From NCBI RefSeq assembly GCF_010548375.1, contig NZ_JAAGLY010000001.1:496001-560000 (forward strand): a DNA stretch of 64,000 bases, in the 5' to 3' direction. Positions 37,130-46,456 of the stretch are shown in pieces. Both the position numbers and the translations under genes were made by a program. The stretch is from Streptomyces sp. SID13726 (GTDB lineage: Bacteria > Actinomycetota > Actinomycetes > Streptomycetales > Streptomycetaceae). The notes under the pieces were generated by a model. The model worked only from the letters and a program-made list of their open reading frames with translations. It was not told the DNA's origin and searched no databases. Position 1 is the first letter of the stretch, and each line of letters starts with the position of its first letter.

Positions 37130-39409
37130 TCAGACCCTCACGCGCTCACCCTCGTCGTCCCGTGCCGCAGGCGCCACCACGGCGTCCGCAGCCTCGTCGT
37201 GGGTGAGGTCAGGCAGCCGGTGCAGCCACTTCGGCAGGTACCAGTTGCGCTCGCCCAGCAGGGCCATGACCGCCGGGAGCAGCACGCCCCGGATGATCGT
37301 CGCGTCGATGAGCACCGCGGCCGCGAGGCCCACACCCATCTGCTTCATGGACTGCATGGACAGCGTCCCGAAGATCGCGAACACGGCGACCATGATGACC
37401 GCGGCGCTGGTGACGACACCGGCCGTGGTGACCACCCCGTGCTGGATCGCGTCCTTCGTGCTGCGGCCCCGCAGCCGTGCCTCACGGATCCGCGAGACCA
37501 CGAAGACGTGGTAGTCCATCGACAGGCCGAACAGGATCACGAAGAGGAACAGCGGCAGCCAGGTGATGATCGCGCCCACACCCTCCGCACCCACCAAGGA
37601 CGCGCCCCAGCCGTGCTGGAAGACGGCGACGAGGATGCCGTAAGCCGCGCCCACCGAGAGGAGGTTGAGCAGGATCGAGGTGATCGCGACGGTCAGCGAG
37701 CGGAACGACAGCAGCATCAGCACGAAGGCGAAGACCACGACGAACGCGAAGACCGGGATCACCGCTCCGGCCAGCTGGTCGTTGAAGTCCTTGGACCCCG
37801 CGACCTGTCCGGTGATCGGCGCCTGGACGCCGTCCACCTTGCCGAGGGTGGCGGGACGGACCTCGTCGCGCAGCGTGTCCAGGCTCCGGCCGGCCTTGTC
37901 GAGGTCGGAGCCGCCCACGAGCGGGACGTAGACGAAGGCGAGGTTCTGCGCGTCGTGCAGCTTGATCTCGACCGGGCCGCGCGAGGCGCCCGAGGAGATC
38001 GCCTTCGCCTTGAAGTCGGCCAACGCCCCGGTGACCTCGGGGGAGTTGATGTCGGCTGCCTTGACGACCACCTCGGCCGGCTCGGTGCCGCCCGGGAAGG
38101 CGTCGTTGACACGGTTGTACGTCTGCACGATCGGCAGCGAGTCGCCGAACTCCTGGTCCAGGGTGAGGTTCTGGGTCTTCATGCCGAGCGCGGGCGCCGC
38201 GATGGCGAGCAGCGCTCCGGCGGCGACGACGACCGAGACGACCGGTCGGGCGAGCACTGCCTTGAGCACGGCCGTCCAGAAGCGGCTCTCACGGTTCGTG
38301 CCGCCCCGCTTGCGCCGCAGCCTGCTCTCCGGGTGCAGCCAGGGGATCTTGCCCTTCTCGACCCGCTCGCCCAGCAGCGACAGCAGTGCGGGCAGCACGG
38401 TCACGGAACCGACCATCGCGACCGCGACGACCATCAGCGAGGCCAGGCCCATCGCCTCGAACTCGGCGAGCCCGGTGAACAGCATGCCCGCCATCGCGAC
38501 GCACACCGTGACGCCCGAGACGATGATCGCGCGGCCACTGGTGGCGGCGGCGATCCGGAGAGCCGTCTGGGAGTCCCGTCCGGCCTGCCGCTCCTCGCGC
38601 TCGCGGCGCAGATAGAACAGGCAGTAGTCGACGCCGACGGCCAGACCGACGAGCAGCATCACGGAGTTGGCGGTGTCGCTCATCGGCATCACATGGCTGA
38701 CGACCCCCATCAGGCCCATCGTCGCCATGATCGCGCTGACCGCCAGCAGCACCGGCAGCAGGGCCGCGACCAGGGCGCCGAACGCGATGAGCAGAATGCC
38801 GAGGGCCACCGGCACCGCGGACAGCTCGGCCTTCTCGAAGTCGTCGCCGAACGCGTCGTCGAACGTCTTCATCATGCTCGCGCCGCCGATCTCCTCGATC
38901 CGCAGCGACTCGTGCTCCTTCTGCACCCCCTCGACGGCCTTCAGCACCGGCTCGACCCGATCGCCCGCGGTGTCCGACTCGCCGCGCATGTCGAACTGCA
39001 CGAGCGCGCTGCGGCCGTCCTTCGAGATGGTGTTCGTGTCGTACGGCGAGGTCACGTCCGTGACCTTGCCGGTGCCCTCGACTGCCTTCATGACCGCGGC
39101 GACGGCGGCCCTGAAATCGGCGTCGGTGGCCTTGCCGCCCGCTTCCCTCGCCTGGACCAGCACCGTCTCACTGGCGGGCTCGTCGATCCCGGCATCCTCG
39201 ATGATCTTCGCGGCGGTGTGCGTCTCGTCCTTGAGCTGGTCGCTGTCCTTGACGTCGACCCGGCCCGCCGCCGAGCCGAGCCCCATCGCCAGGACGACGA
39301 ACAGCACCCAGATCCCGACGGCGGCCCATCGATGCCGCGCGCTCCAGCCGCCGGCCCGGGCGGCCAGCCCGCGCACCCGTGTGTCTCCGTTCCGCATGAC
39401 GGTCCCCAT
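37130..39409 (-). CDS. MMPL-family (RND superfamily) transporter
   Basis: 759 residues with about twelve membrane helices in two blocks (about 35-55 plus 190-360, and 375-400 plus 540-740) separated by extracellular loops. Conserved half-repeat motifs are GLAVGVDYCLFYLRRE (near 255) and GLSMDYHVFVVSRIRE (near 607), each with the Asp-Tyr pair needed for proton coupling. MMPL proteins of actinomycetes export lipids, antibiotics or other hydrophobic molecules. ATG 39409 has a GGGGG ribosome site 9 bases upstream; an alternative ATG lies four codons later. The convergent position and shared terminator with mgt do not imply common function. Confidence 0.93.
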   Translation of the reverse strand: MGTVMRNGDTRVRGLAARAGGWSARHRWAAVGIWVLFVVLAMGLGSAAGRVDVKDSDQLKDETHTAAKIIEDAGIDEPASETVLVQAREAGGKATDADFRAAVAAVMKAVEGTGKVTDVTSPYDTNTISKDGRSALVQFDMRGESDTAGDRVEPVLKAVEGVQKEHESLRIEEIGGASMMKTFDDAFGDDFEKAELSAVPVALGILLIAFGALVAALLPVLLAVSAIMATMGLMGVVSHVMPMSDTANSVMLLVGLAVGVDYCLFYLRREREERQAGRDSQTALRIAAATSGRAIIVSGVTVCVAMAGMLFTGLAEFEAMGLASLMVVAVAMVGSVTVLPALLSLLGERVEKGKIPWLHPESRLRRKRGGTNRESRFWTAVLKAVLARPVVSVVVAAGALLAIAAPALGMKTQNLTLDQEFGDSLPIVQTYNRVNDAFPGGTEPAEVVVKAADINSPEVTGALADFKAKAISSGASRGPVEIKLHDAQNLAFVYVPLVGGSDLDKAGRSLDTLRDEVRPATLGKVDGVQAPITGQVAGSKDFNDQLAGAVIPVFAFVVVFAFVLMLLSFRSLTVAITSILLNLLSVGAAYGILVAVFQHGWGASLVGAEGVGAIITWLPLFLFVILFGLSMDYHVFVVSRIREARLRGRSTKDAIQHGVVTTAGVVTSAAVIMVAVFAIFGTLSMQSMKQMGVGLAAAVLIDATIIRGVLLPAVMALLGERNWYLPKWLHRLPDLTHDEAADAVVAPAARDDEGERVRV

Positions 39410-39644
39410 GCCGGGATGCCCCCTTGGAAGCGGTGGCAGCCCCCTGCCGCCACCTTTCGCTTCGAAGGTATGAGCTGGATAAAGCCTTCTCGTCGTGCTG
39501 TCCGGTGAAGTACGGGGCCCGCCGGCTCCTCCCAAGGGACCGCGCGCCCTCCGTACTGGGGAGGACCATGACCCTTACATCTAACGGCCGGTCTGCGGGG
39601 CGGTGATCGGGGTCGGCGGGGGCGGGCCGTCCTAGGGTGTGTGC

Positions 39645-40193
39645 ATGACGACCACGTACGCGGCGCTGCTGCGCGGAATCAACGTCGGCGGCAGCCGGAA
39701 GGTCCCCATGGCCGACCTGCGCGCCCTGATGGAAGACCTCGGCCTCGACGACGTGCGCAGCTACCTCCAGAGCGGCCAGGCGGTGTTCACCACCGACCGG
39801 GGCGACGAGGACTCCCTGGCCGCCGAGCTCGCGGACGCCATCGAGAAACGCTTCACCTTCCCGGTCGACGTACTGGTCCGCGACCACGCCTACCTGAGGG
39901 CGATCGCCGAGAACTGCCCCTTCCCGGCCGCCGAACTGGAACCCAAGCAGCTCCACGTCACCTACTTCTCGGCACCGGTGGACGAGGACCGCTACACGGA
40001 GATCGACCGCGACACCTACCTCCCGGAGGAGTTCCGCCTCGGCGACCGGGCCCTGTACCTCTACGCCCCGAACGGCCTCGGCCGCTCCAAACTCGCCGAG
40101 CACCTGTCGAAGCCGCGGCTGAACAAGGGGCTTATCGCGACGAGCCGGAACTGGAACACGGTGGTCAAGCTGGTGGAGATGACCGGTAGCTGA
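39645..40193 (+). CDS. DUF1697-family protein
   Basis: 182 residues with the family's conserved start (YAALLRGINVGGSRKVPMADLR, here quoted in part), YLQSGQAVF and the C-terminal RNWNTVVKLVEM. It is a soluble small alpha/beta protein; the family has no established biochemical function. ATG 39645 lies just after TAGGGT (39633-39638), suggesting a leaderless message. It is divergent from the MMPL gene. Confidence 0.88.
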   Translation: MTTTYAALLRGINVGGSRKVPMADLRALMEDLGLDDVRSYLQSGQAVFTTDRGDEDSLAAELADAIEKRFTFPVDVLVRDHAYLRAIAENCPFPAAELEPKQLHVTYFSAPVDEDRYTEIDRDTYLPEEFRLGDRALYLYAPNGLGRSKLAEHLSKPRLNKGLIATSRNWNTVVKLVEMTGS

Positions 40194-40242
40194 CCGGGAC
40201 TCCGCCGTCGAGGCTGTCGTAGAGAGGGAGTAGCCGTTCGCG

Positions 40243-40270
40243 GACCGACCGACCGACCGACCGACCGACC
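40243..40270. repeat. Tetranucleotide microsatellite (GACC)7
   Basis: Seven perfect copies of GACC (28 bp), followed by GGCCGGACGG. It lies 41 bp ahead of the PanE-like reductase gene, in its presumed promoter or leader. Such tracts can change in length by slippage. Confidence 0.9.
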
Positions 40271-40310
40271 GGCCGGACGGCGCGCGACACCCCTGTGCGA
40301 GGCTCCTCCC

Positions 40311-41342
40311 ATGCGCTACATCATCATCGGGGCAGGAGCGGTCGGCGGGGCCGTCGGTGGGCGGCTCGCCGGGGCCGGGCACGAGGTGGTACTGGTCGCG
40401 CGGGGCGCGCACCACGCGGCACTTCGGGACGAGGGGCTACGACTGCGGGTGCCGGACGGCGAGTTCACGTACCGGCTGCCGGTCGTGGACGGACCGGCCG
40501 GACTCGGCGCGCTCCGCACCGACGACGTGCTGGTGCTCGCCGTGAAGACGCAGGACACGGAGGCCGCGCTGGAGACCTGGGGCCCGGCCCCGGTCGAGGA
40601 CGGCGGCACGGCGGCCCAGCGGCTGCCGCTGCTGTGCGCGCAGAACGGCGTGGAGGGCCAACGCCTGGCCCTGCGCCGCTTCCGGCATGTGTACGGCGTC
40701 TGCGTCTGGCTGCCGGCCACGTTCCTGGAACCCGGCGTGGTGGCCGCCGCGGGCAGCCCCCTCACCGGCATCCTGCACCTGGGCCGACACCCGCACGGCA
40801 CCGACGAGATCCTGCACCGGATCGCCGCCGACCTGGAGAAGTCGCGGTTCGAGGCACCCGTCACCGCCGACGTGGGCCGCTGGCAGTACGCCAAGCTGCT
40901 GTCCAACCTCGCCAACGCCGTCGAGGCGGTCACCGGCCCCGTCGAGAGCGAGGCCGCCCTGGCCTTCGTCGACCGGGTCCGGGCCGAGGGCGCGGCCGTC
41001 CTCGACGCCGCCGGGATCGGGTACGCGAGCGTCGAGGAGCAGCGCGCGGTACGCGGCGACAAGGTCACCCTGCTGCCCCTGTCCGGCACGCCACGCGGCG
41101 GCGGCTCCTCCTGGCAGTCCCTCACCCGCGGCACCGGCACCATCGAGGCCGACTACCTCAACGGCGAGATCACCCTTCTCGGCCGCGTCCACGGCGTCCC
41201 GACCCCGCTCAACGAACTCCTCCAGCGGCTCGCCAACACCTTCGCCCGCGAACGCCGGGAGGCCGGTTCGATGCCGGTGGGGGAGCTGGTGCGGCTGGCC
41301 GACGAGGCGGAGACGGCCGTAGCGAAGCCGCCCCGGTCGTAG
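40311..41342 (+). CDS. 2-dehydropantoate 2-reductase-family (PanE/ApbA) NADPH-dependent reductase
   Basis: 343 residues: an N-terminal Rossmann domain with IIGAGAVGGAVGGRLA (residues ~4-20), the family's central Lys in WQYAKLLSNLANAVE (near 200; Lys as catalytic residue) and a helical C-terminal domain with the conserved LNGEI (near 285). Family members reduce ketopantoate to pantoate in coenzyme A biosynthesis; many Streptomyces have several paralogues of uncertain substrate, so I do not call it panE. ATG 40311 is preceded by GGAG-like sequence and a tetranucleotide repeat. It is convergent with the chelatase gene. Confidence 0.88.
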   Translation: MRYIIIGAGAVGGAVGGRLAGAGHEVVLVARGAHHAALRDEGLRLRVPDGEFTYRLPVVDGPAGLGALRTDDVLVLAVKTQDTEAALETWGPAPVEDGGTAAQRLPLLCAQNGVEGQRLALRRFRHVYGVCVWLPATFLEPGVVAAAGSPLTGILHLGRHPHGTDEILHRIAADLEKSRFEAPVTADVGRWQYAKLLSNLANAVEAVTGPVESEAALAFVDRVRAEGAAVLDAAGIGYASVEEQRAVRGDKVTLLPLSGTPRGGGSSWQSLTRGTGTIEADYLNGEITLLGRVHGVPTPLNELLQRLANTFARERREAGSMPVGELVRLADEAETAVAKPPRS

Positions 41343-41371
41343 CCGAACGGCACCCCGCCGCCCGCGGAGCC

Positions 41372-42106
41372 TCAGGCGCTCGCCGAGAGCAACACCCGGG
41401 CCGAGGCCGCCTCGTACCGGCGCAGCACCACCCGGGCCACCTCCGGCGCCGCCCCCAGCACCCCGGCCAGCACATCCGCCTCCGCCGCGCCGCGCGCTAT
41501 GCGGTCGGGGAGGAAGCCGGGAGCCAGGACGTACGGTGCGACGGCGACGCGGGAGCAGCCCAGTTCGCGCAGCTCCCGTACCGCGTCCTCGGTGCGGGGG
41601 AGTGCCGCGGAGGCGAACGCAGGCCGCACGGCGCACCAACCGGTGTGCCGCCACTCCCGCGCGATGTCAGCGATCACTGCGATCGCCTCCGGGTCGGTGG
41701 ACCCCGCCGAGGCCAGCACGACCCCGGTCGAGGACTTGTCGGCGGGCGTCAACCCCGCCTCGTACAAACGGCGTTCGAGCGCCGACAGCAGCAGCGGCGA
41801 CGGGCCGAGCACCTCCGCCTGGCGGATCCGCAGCTGCGGCGGCGCGTCCCGCAGCACCGCCGGGATGTCCGCCTTCGCGTGGAACGCCCGCGTCAACAGC
41901 AGCGGCAGCGCTACGACGTCACGGACACCCTCCGCCGCCAAGGACTCCAACACCCAGTGCACGGAAGGGATGTTGAACTCCAGGAAGCCCGTCTCCACCC
42001 GTACGTCCGGGCGCAGCGAGCGCACCCGGCGTACGAGGGCGTGCACCGTCGCGGCGTGCCGCGGGTCGCGGCTGCCGTGGGCGATGACGAGGAGAACAGG
42101 CTTCAT
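41372..42106 (-). CDS. CbiX/SirB-type sirohydrochlorin chelatase
   Basis: 244 residues, a tandem duplication of the class II chelatase fold: LLVIAHGSRDPRHAA with the metal-binding His at the N-terminus and LPLLLTRAFHAKADIP (second His) in the first half; VVLASAGSTDPEA and VAPYVLAPGFLPDRI in the second, which lacks one His. It probably inserts Fe(II) into sirohydrochlorin to make siroheme for the sulfite reductase encoded upstream in the same unit, though cobalt chelation is possible. It is the last gene of the sulfur unit, 5 bp after ssuC. Confidence 0.9.
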   Translation of the reverse strand: MKPVLLVIAHGSRDPRHAATVHALVRRVRSLRPDVRVETGFLEFNIPSVHWVLESLAAEGVRDVVALPLLLTRAFHAKADIPAVLRDAPPQLRIRQAEVLGPSPLLLSALERRLYEAGLTPADKSSTGVVLASAGSTDPEAIAVIADIAREWRHTGWCAVRPAFASAALPRTEDAVRELRELGCSRVAVAPYVLAPGFLPDRIARGAAEADVLAGVLGAAPEVARVVLRRYEAASARVLLSASA

Positions 42107-42111
42107 GGGAC

Positions 42112-42990
42112 TCAGCTCTTCACCAGCAGACCGCGGCTGCGCAGCACCCACCGCTCCAGCGGGCTGAAGATCAGCAGGTCGATCGCGATGCCGACGAACA
42201 GGATGAGCAGGATCGCGAGGAAGACCGTCGCCATGCTGCTGTTGGTACGGCCTACCTCCAGGAGCTGGCCGAGGCCCATGCCCATGTCCGGCGACTGGGC
42301 GATGATCTCCGCGGCCATCAGCGAGCGCCAGGAGAACGCCCAGCCCTGCTTCAGACCGGCCACATAGCCGGGCAGCGCCGCCGGCATCACGATGTGCCAG
42401 GTGCCGCGCAGGCCCGTCGCGCCCAGGGTGCGGCCCGCACGCAGGAACAGCGGGGGCACCTGGTCGACGCCCGACACCAGACCGTTGGCGATCGAGGGCA
42501 CGGCGCCGAGCAGGATCACCGTGAACATCACCGAGTTGTCCAGGCCCAGCCAGATCACCGCGGGCGCCACCCAGGCGACCGACGGCAGCGACTGGAGACC
42601 GGACAGGATCGGACCGAACGCGGCACGCACGAACTTCACCCGCGCCACCACCAGGCCCAGCGGTGTCCCGATGGCCAGCGCGAGCAGGAAGCCCAGCAGA
42701 CCGCGCGAGACGCTGCCCCAGATGTAGGAGAACAGGGTCCCCTTGAGCCACTGGTCCTCGACTTCGCCCCAGACATCGGCGGGGGAGGGCAGCTTCGACG
42801 GGTTGTCGACGACCGGGTAGAGGAGCGTCCAGGCCACCAGCACCACCGCGACGGCGATGATGGGCGGAAGGATCTTGTTCTTGAAGGTCTGACTGAAGGG
42901 CGTACGGCCGGTGGCCGTGGTCTCCAGTGCGTCGAGGCCCGCCTCGACGCTCCCGGAGTCCTGCGCCGGCGTCGTCTCAGTGCTGGCCAT
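42112..42990 (-). CDS. ssuC: ABC transporter permease, aliphatic sulfonate type (SsuC-like)
   Basis: 292 residues with a hydrophilic N-terminus (about 1-38) and six membrane segments; the cytoplasmic coupling loop is FLRAGRTLGATGLRGTWHIVMPA (near 190, quoted shorter: LGATGLRGTWHIVMP). With the ATPase and lipoprotein it makes an importer of the SsuABC/TauABC class. Its place in a sulfate assimilation unit makes sulfonates or taurine the likely substrate. ATG 42990 has GGGGAG upstream and overlaps the end of ssuB by 14 bp. Confidence 0.88.
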   Translation of the reverse strand: MASTETTPAQDSGSVEAGLDALETTATGRTPFSQTFKNKILPPIIAVAVVLVAWTLLYPVVDNPSKLPSPADVWGEVEDQWLKGTLFSYIWGSVSRGLLGFLLALAIGTPLGLVVARVKFVRAAFGPILSGLQSLPSVAWVAPAVIWLGLDNSVMFTVILLGAVPSIANGLVSGVDQVPPLFLRAGRTLGATGLRGTWHIVMPAALPGYVAGLKQGWAFSWRSLMAAEIIAQSPDMGMGLGQLLEVGRTNSSMATVFLAILLILFVGIAIDLLIFSPLERWVLRSRGLLVKS

Positions 42991-43756
42991 GGCGGCGGAT
43001 CTCCCCACGCAGTTCTTCGGTGATCTCACGGGCCAGTTCGGCCACGGGCGCGTCCTCGATGCGGCGCGGCTGCGGGATGTCGACCGTCCACTCGCGAGCG
43101 ATCCGGCCCGGGCGGGACGACAGCAGGATCACCCGCTGCGCGAGCCGCACCGCCTCGCGCACGTTGTGGGTGACGAAGAGGACGGACACACCGGTCTCCG
43201 TCCAGATCCGGGTCAGCTCGTCGTGCAGCACGTCCCGGGTGATGGCGTCGAGGGCCGAGAACGGCTCGTCCATCAGCAGCAGGTTGCTCTCCTGGGCCAA
43301 CGACCGGGCCAGTGCCGCACGTTGACGCATACCGCCCGACAGCTCGTGGACGCGCTTGCCGTACGCGCCCTTCAGGCGGACGAGTTCGAGGAGCGCCTCG
43401 GTCCGCTCGCGCCGTTCGTTCTTCGGAACTCCCCTGAGCTTCAGGGCGAGTTCGATGTTCTTGCCCGCGGTCAGCCACGGGAAGAGGGCGTGCTCCTGGA
43501 ACATCAGGGCCGGGCGGCCGTCCGTCGCGATGGACCCGACGGTCGGCTTGTCCAGGCCGGCCACCAGGTTCAGCAGGGTCGACTTGCCGCAACCCGAGGC
43601 CCCCAGGAGGGTGACGAACTCGCCGGGCGCGACATCGATGCTGATGTCGTCCAGGACGAGCTGCTGCCCGCCCGGTCCTGCGAAGGACTTCGAGACATGT
43701 TCAAGGCGAGCGGCGTACTCCACCGACTCCGCGGCCTTGGCGAAGGTCGTTGCCAT
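42977..43756 (-). CDS. ssuB: ABC transporter ATP-binding protein, sulfonate type (SsuB-like)
   Basis: 259 residues: Walker A LGASGCGKST (near residue 50), signature LSGGMRQR (near 145), Walker B LLLMDEPFSALDAITR, H-loop THNVREA. The class matches SsuB/TauB. ATG 43756 was chosen over the in-frame GTG 43765 because AGGAGGT lies 7 bases before it. It partners with the overlapping permease and the lipoprotein gene 34 bp upstream. Confidence 0.92.
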   Translation of the reverse strand: MATTFAKAAESVEYAARLEHVSKSFAGPGGQQLVLDDISIDVAPGEFVTLLGASGCGKSTLLNLVAGLDKPTVGSIATDGRPALMFQEHALFPWLTAGKNIELALKLRGVPKNERRERTEALLELVRLKGAYGKRVHELSGGMRQRAALARSLAQESNLLLMDEPFSALDAITRDVLHDELTRIWTETGVSVLFVTHNVREAVRLAQRVILLSSRPGRIAREWTVDIPQPRRIEDAPVAELAREITEELRGEIRRHGQH

Positions 43757-43790
43757 GGTCGTCACCTCCTGGGAACTCGTCGGGCGGGGA

Positions 43791-44897
43791 TCAGCTGGTG
43801 CCGAGACCGGCGGCGTCGACGGTGCCGGCGCCCTCGGCCTTGAGGACCTTGTTGAGGAGCGTGAGGTCGTAGATGCCCTTCAGGTCCGGCTTCTCCAGGA
43901 GACCGGCCTTGACGGCGTGCTCCGCCTCGGTGTTGAGGGTCGCGGCCAGCGGGTCGTCGGTGAACTGGATCGACGACCAGGCCGGGTCCAGGACCTTCGC
44001 AGGAAGGGCCTTCCCGGAGTCCGCCTCAAGCTGCTTGTTGGCCGCGGCCTTCGCCAGGTCGGAGTTGGCGTTGATCCACTTGTTGGCCTCGACCGAAGCC
44101 TTCAGCACGGCCTCGACGGCCTTCGGGTGGTCCTTGAGGAAGGCCTGCCGCACGATGATGTTCGTGATCACGAACTTCTTGTCAGGCCACAGCGACGCCT
44201 CGTCGAGCAGGACCTTGCCGCCCTCCGCTACCAGCTTGGACGCGGTCGGCTCCGGCACCCAGGCACCGTCGATGGCACCGGACGCGTAGGCGTCCGGGGT
44301 GATCTTGTTGTCGGTGCGGACCACCGACACATCGCCCTTGCCGGTGTTCGCGTCGACCTTCCAGCCCTGGTCGGCGATCCAGTTGAGGAACGCCACGTCC
44401 TGGGTGTTGCCGAGCTGCGGGGTCGCGATCTTCTTGCCCTTGACGTCCTTCAGGGACTTGATCTTCTTGGGGTTCACGACCAGCTTCACGCCACCGGACG
44501 CCGAACCGCCGATGATGCGCAGGTTGGTGCCGTTCGCCTTGGTGTAGCCGTTGATCGCCGGGGACGGACCGATCCAGCCGATGTCGATCGAGCCGGAGTT
44601 GAGGGCCTCGATCTCCGAGGGGCCGGCGTTGAAGATCTGGTACGCGGCCTTGGTGGCGCCCAGCTCCTTCTGGAACAGACCCTGCTGACGCGCGACGAGC
44701 GCGGTCCCGTGGGTCAGGTTGCCGAAGTAGCCGATCTTGACGGAGTCGAGACCGTCGATCTTGGACGAACCGGCGGCGACCTTCTCCTTGGCGTTGTCGG
44801 CCGTGGAGTCGGACCCGTAGCCGCACGCGGCCAGCGTAAGAAGGGGAAGCGCGGCTATGACCGCGAAGCTACGGCGAAGAGCGGATGAAGCAGGCAC
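43791..44897 (-). CDS. ssuA: Sulfonate/taurine-type ABC substrate-binding lipoprotein (SsuA-like)
   Basis: 368 residues with a lipoprotein signal (RRSFAVIAALPLLTLAAC, lipobox Cys near residue 25) and an NMT1/SsuA-type bilobed fold: KIGYFGNLTHGTALVARQ, SGSIDIGWIGPSPAING and SGGVKLVVNPKKIKS line the ligand pocket. It should bind aliphatic sulfonates or related compounds at the cell surface and feed the SsuBC-like importer. GTG 44897 has GAGAGGA 9 bases upstream. The 222 bp before it, after cysN, contain small open frames and perhaps a promoter. Confidence 0.9.
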   Translation of the reverse strand: MPASSALRRSFAVIAALPLLTLAACGYGSDSTADNAKEKVAAGSSKIDGLDSVKIGYFGNLTHGTALVARQQGLFQKELGATKAAYQIFNAGPSEIEALNSGSIDIGWIGPSPAINGYTKANGTNLRIIGGSASGGVKLVVNPKKIKSLKDVKGKKIATPQLGNTQDVAFLNWIADQGWKVDANTGKGDVSVVRTDNKITPDAYASGAIDGAWVPEPTASKLVAEGGKVLLDEASLWPDKKFVITNIIVRQAFLKDHPKAVEAVLKASVEANKWINANSDLAKAAANKQLEADSGKALPAKVLDPAWSSIQFTDDPLAATLNTEAEHAVKAGLLEKPDLKGIYDLTLLNKVLKAEGAGTVDAAGLGTS

Positions 44898-44936
44898 GGG
44901 AGGTGTTCCTCTCGGAGGCCCGGCGGTCACGGTCTC

Positions 44937-45026
44937 TCAGGTCGTGGCCGGGAGGTCGGCAGGTCTGCGTCTACGGCGGTGGGGGGTGAGGGCGCGCAAG
45001 CGGTGCGCGTACGTCAGCGCACACAT
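44937..45026 (-). CDS. Possible 29-residue leader peptide upstream of ssuA
   Basis: A reading frame ATG 45026 to TGA 44937 (29 aa) has GGAG 7 bases before the start, a Cys at position 2 and a run of five Arg. It ends 39 bp before ssuA. A second small frame, ATG 45118 to TGA 45014 (34 aa, with Cys near its C-terminus), begins right after the cysN stop and overlaps its start. Either may be a cysteine-responsive leader for the sulfonate importer, or chance; neither has support beyond position and ribosome site. Confidence 0.3.
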   Translation of the reverse strand: MCALTYAHRLRALTPHRRRRRPADLPATT

Positions 45027-45119
45027 CGCGCCACTCCGCCCTGCCCGCTGCCGAGCGCGCCGCTGCCTACGCGGCCGCCCTCCTTCGCGAACGTGGAGAA
45101 GTAGTCGGTGGAGTTCATG

Positions 45120-46454
45120 TCAGAAGTCCCACCCGTCGTCCTCGGCTTCGTCCTTGACGGGCTCCGGGGACGCGAACGACTCGCCGACCATGCCCGCGGT
45201 CAGCGTGGTGCCGTCGTTCGGGTCGATGAGGATGAACGAACCGGTGCGCCGCGAGTCCGAGTAGGAGTCGACGGGCAGTGGCTCGGCGGTACGGATCTTC
45301 ACCCGGCCGATGTCGTTGGCGACGAGCTGTCCCGGGTGCGGGTGCAGGGACAGGTCGTCGAGCGTGAGCCGGGACGGGATGTCCTTGACGATCGCCTTGA
45401 CCGTACGGGTGCCGTGCTTGAGCAGCACCCGGTGGCCGACCGTCAGCGCGGCGTCGGCCACATGGCAGACGGTCGCCTCGATGTCCTGCGTGGTCGGCGG
45501 CGCGTCCTTGCTGGGTACCAGCAGGTCGCCGCGCGAGATGTCGATGTCGTCCTCCAGGAGGATCGTCACCGACTGGGTCGTCCAGGCCACGTTGACCGGC
45601 TCGCCGAGCAGGTCGATCCCGGCGATCTTCGTGGAACGGCCCGACGGCAGCACGGTGATCTGCTCACCGACGTGGAACGAACCGGCGGCGATCTGACCGG
45701 CGTAGCCCCGGTAGTCGGGGTGCTCGGCGGTCTGCGGCCGGATCACGTACTGCACGGGAAGGCGCGCGTGGCAGTGGCTCAGGTCGTGGGTGACCGGGAC
45801 CGTCTCCAGGTGCTCCAGGACGGTCGGGCCGCCGTACCAGTCCATGTTCGCGGACGGCTCCACCACGTTGTCCCCGGCCAGCGCCGAGATCGGGATCGCG
45901 GTGACCTCCGGGACGCCCAGCTCGGTCGCGTAGGCCGTGAACTCCTCGGCGATCGCGGCGAAGACGGGCTCGGCGTAGTCGACGAGGTCCATCTTGTTGA
46001 CGGCGAGCACCACGTGCGGGACGCGCAGGAGAGCCGCGAGGGCGGCATGGCGGCGGGTCTGCTCGACGACTCCGTTGCGGGCGTCGATGAGGATCACCGT
46101 CAGCTCGGCCGTGGAGGCACCCGTCACCATGTTGCGGGTGTACTGCACGTGGCCGGGGGTGTCGGCGAGGATGAACCGCCGCTTGGGGGTGGCGAAGTAG
46201 CGGTAGGCCACGTCGATGGTGATGCCCTGCTCGCGCTCGGCGCGCAGCCCGTCGGTGAGCAGCGCGAGGTCGGGCGCTTCCTGCCCGCGGCTCAAAGAGG
46301 CGCGCTCCACGGCCTCCAGCTGGTCGGTGAGGACCGACTTGGAGTCGTGCAGCAACCGTCCGACGAGCGTTGACTTGCCGTCGTCGACGGAGCCCGCAGT
46401 CGCGAACCGCAGCAGGGTCGTCTCCGAGAGCACCTCGGAAGTGGTCGTGCTCAT
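45120..46454 (-). CDS. cysN: Sulfate adenylyltransferase subunit 1 (GTPase)
   Basis: 444 residues of the EF-Tu-like CysN family: P-loop GSVDDGKST (near residue 20), switch region GITIDVAYRYF, DTPGHVQYTRNM (near 96) and NKMDLV (near 152), then two beta-barrel domains. With CysD it activates sulfate to adenosine 5'-phosphosulfate, using GTP hydrolysis. No fused APS kinase domain is present; CysC is separate. It starts 2 bp after the cysD stop, so they are co-translated. It is the last of the sulfate-reduction genes before the sulfonate importer. Confidence 0.96.
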   Translation of the reverse strand: MSTTTSEVLSETTLLRFATAGSVDDGKSTLVGRLLHDSKSVLTDQLEAVERASLSRGQEAPDLALLTDGLRAEREQGITIDVAYRYFATPKRRFILADTPGHVQYTRNMVTGASTAELTVILIDARNGVVEQTRRHAALAALLRVPHVVLAVNKMDLVDYAEPVFAAIAEEFTAYATELGVPEVTAIPISALAGDNVVEPSANMDWYGGPTVLEHLETVPVTHDLSHCHARLPVQYVIRPQTAEHPDYRGYAGQIAAGSFHVGEQITVLPSGRSTKIAGIDLLGEPVNVAWTTQSVTILLEDDIDISRGDLLVPSKDAPPTTQDIEATVCHVADAALTVGHRVLLKHGTRTVKAIVKDIPSRLTLDDLSLHPHPGQLVANDIGRVKIRTAEPLPVDSYSDSRRTGSFILIDPNDGTTLTAGMVGESFASPEPVKDEAEDDGWDF

Positions 46455-46456
46455 GG

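Noticed and set aside
40236..40275. CRISPR-like or iteron array
   Set aside because: The repeat is a simple four-base tract with no spacers; it is a microsatellite.
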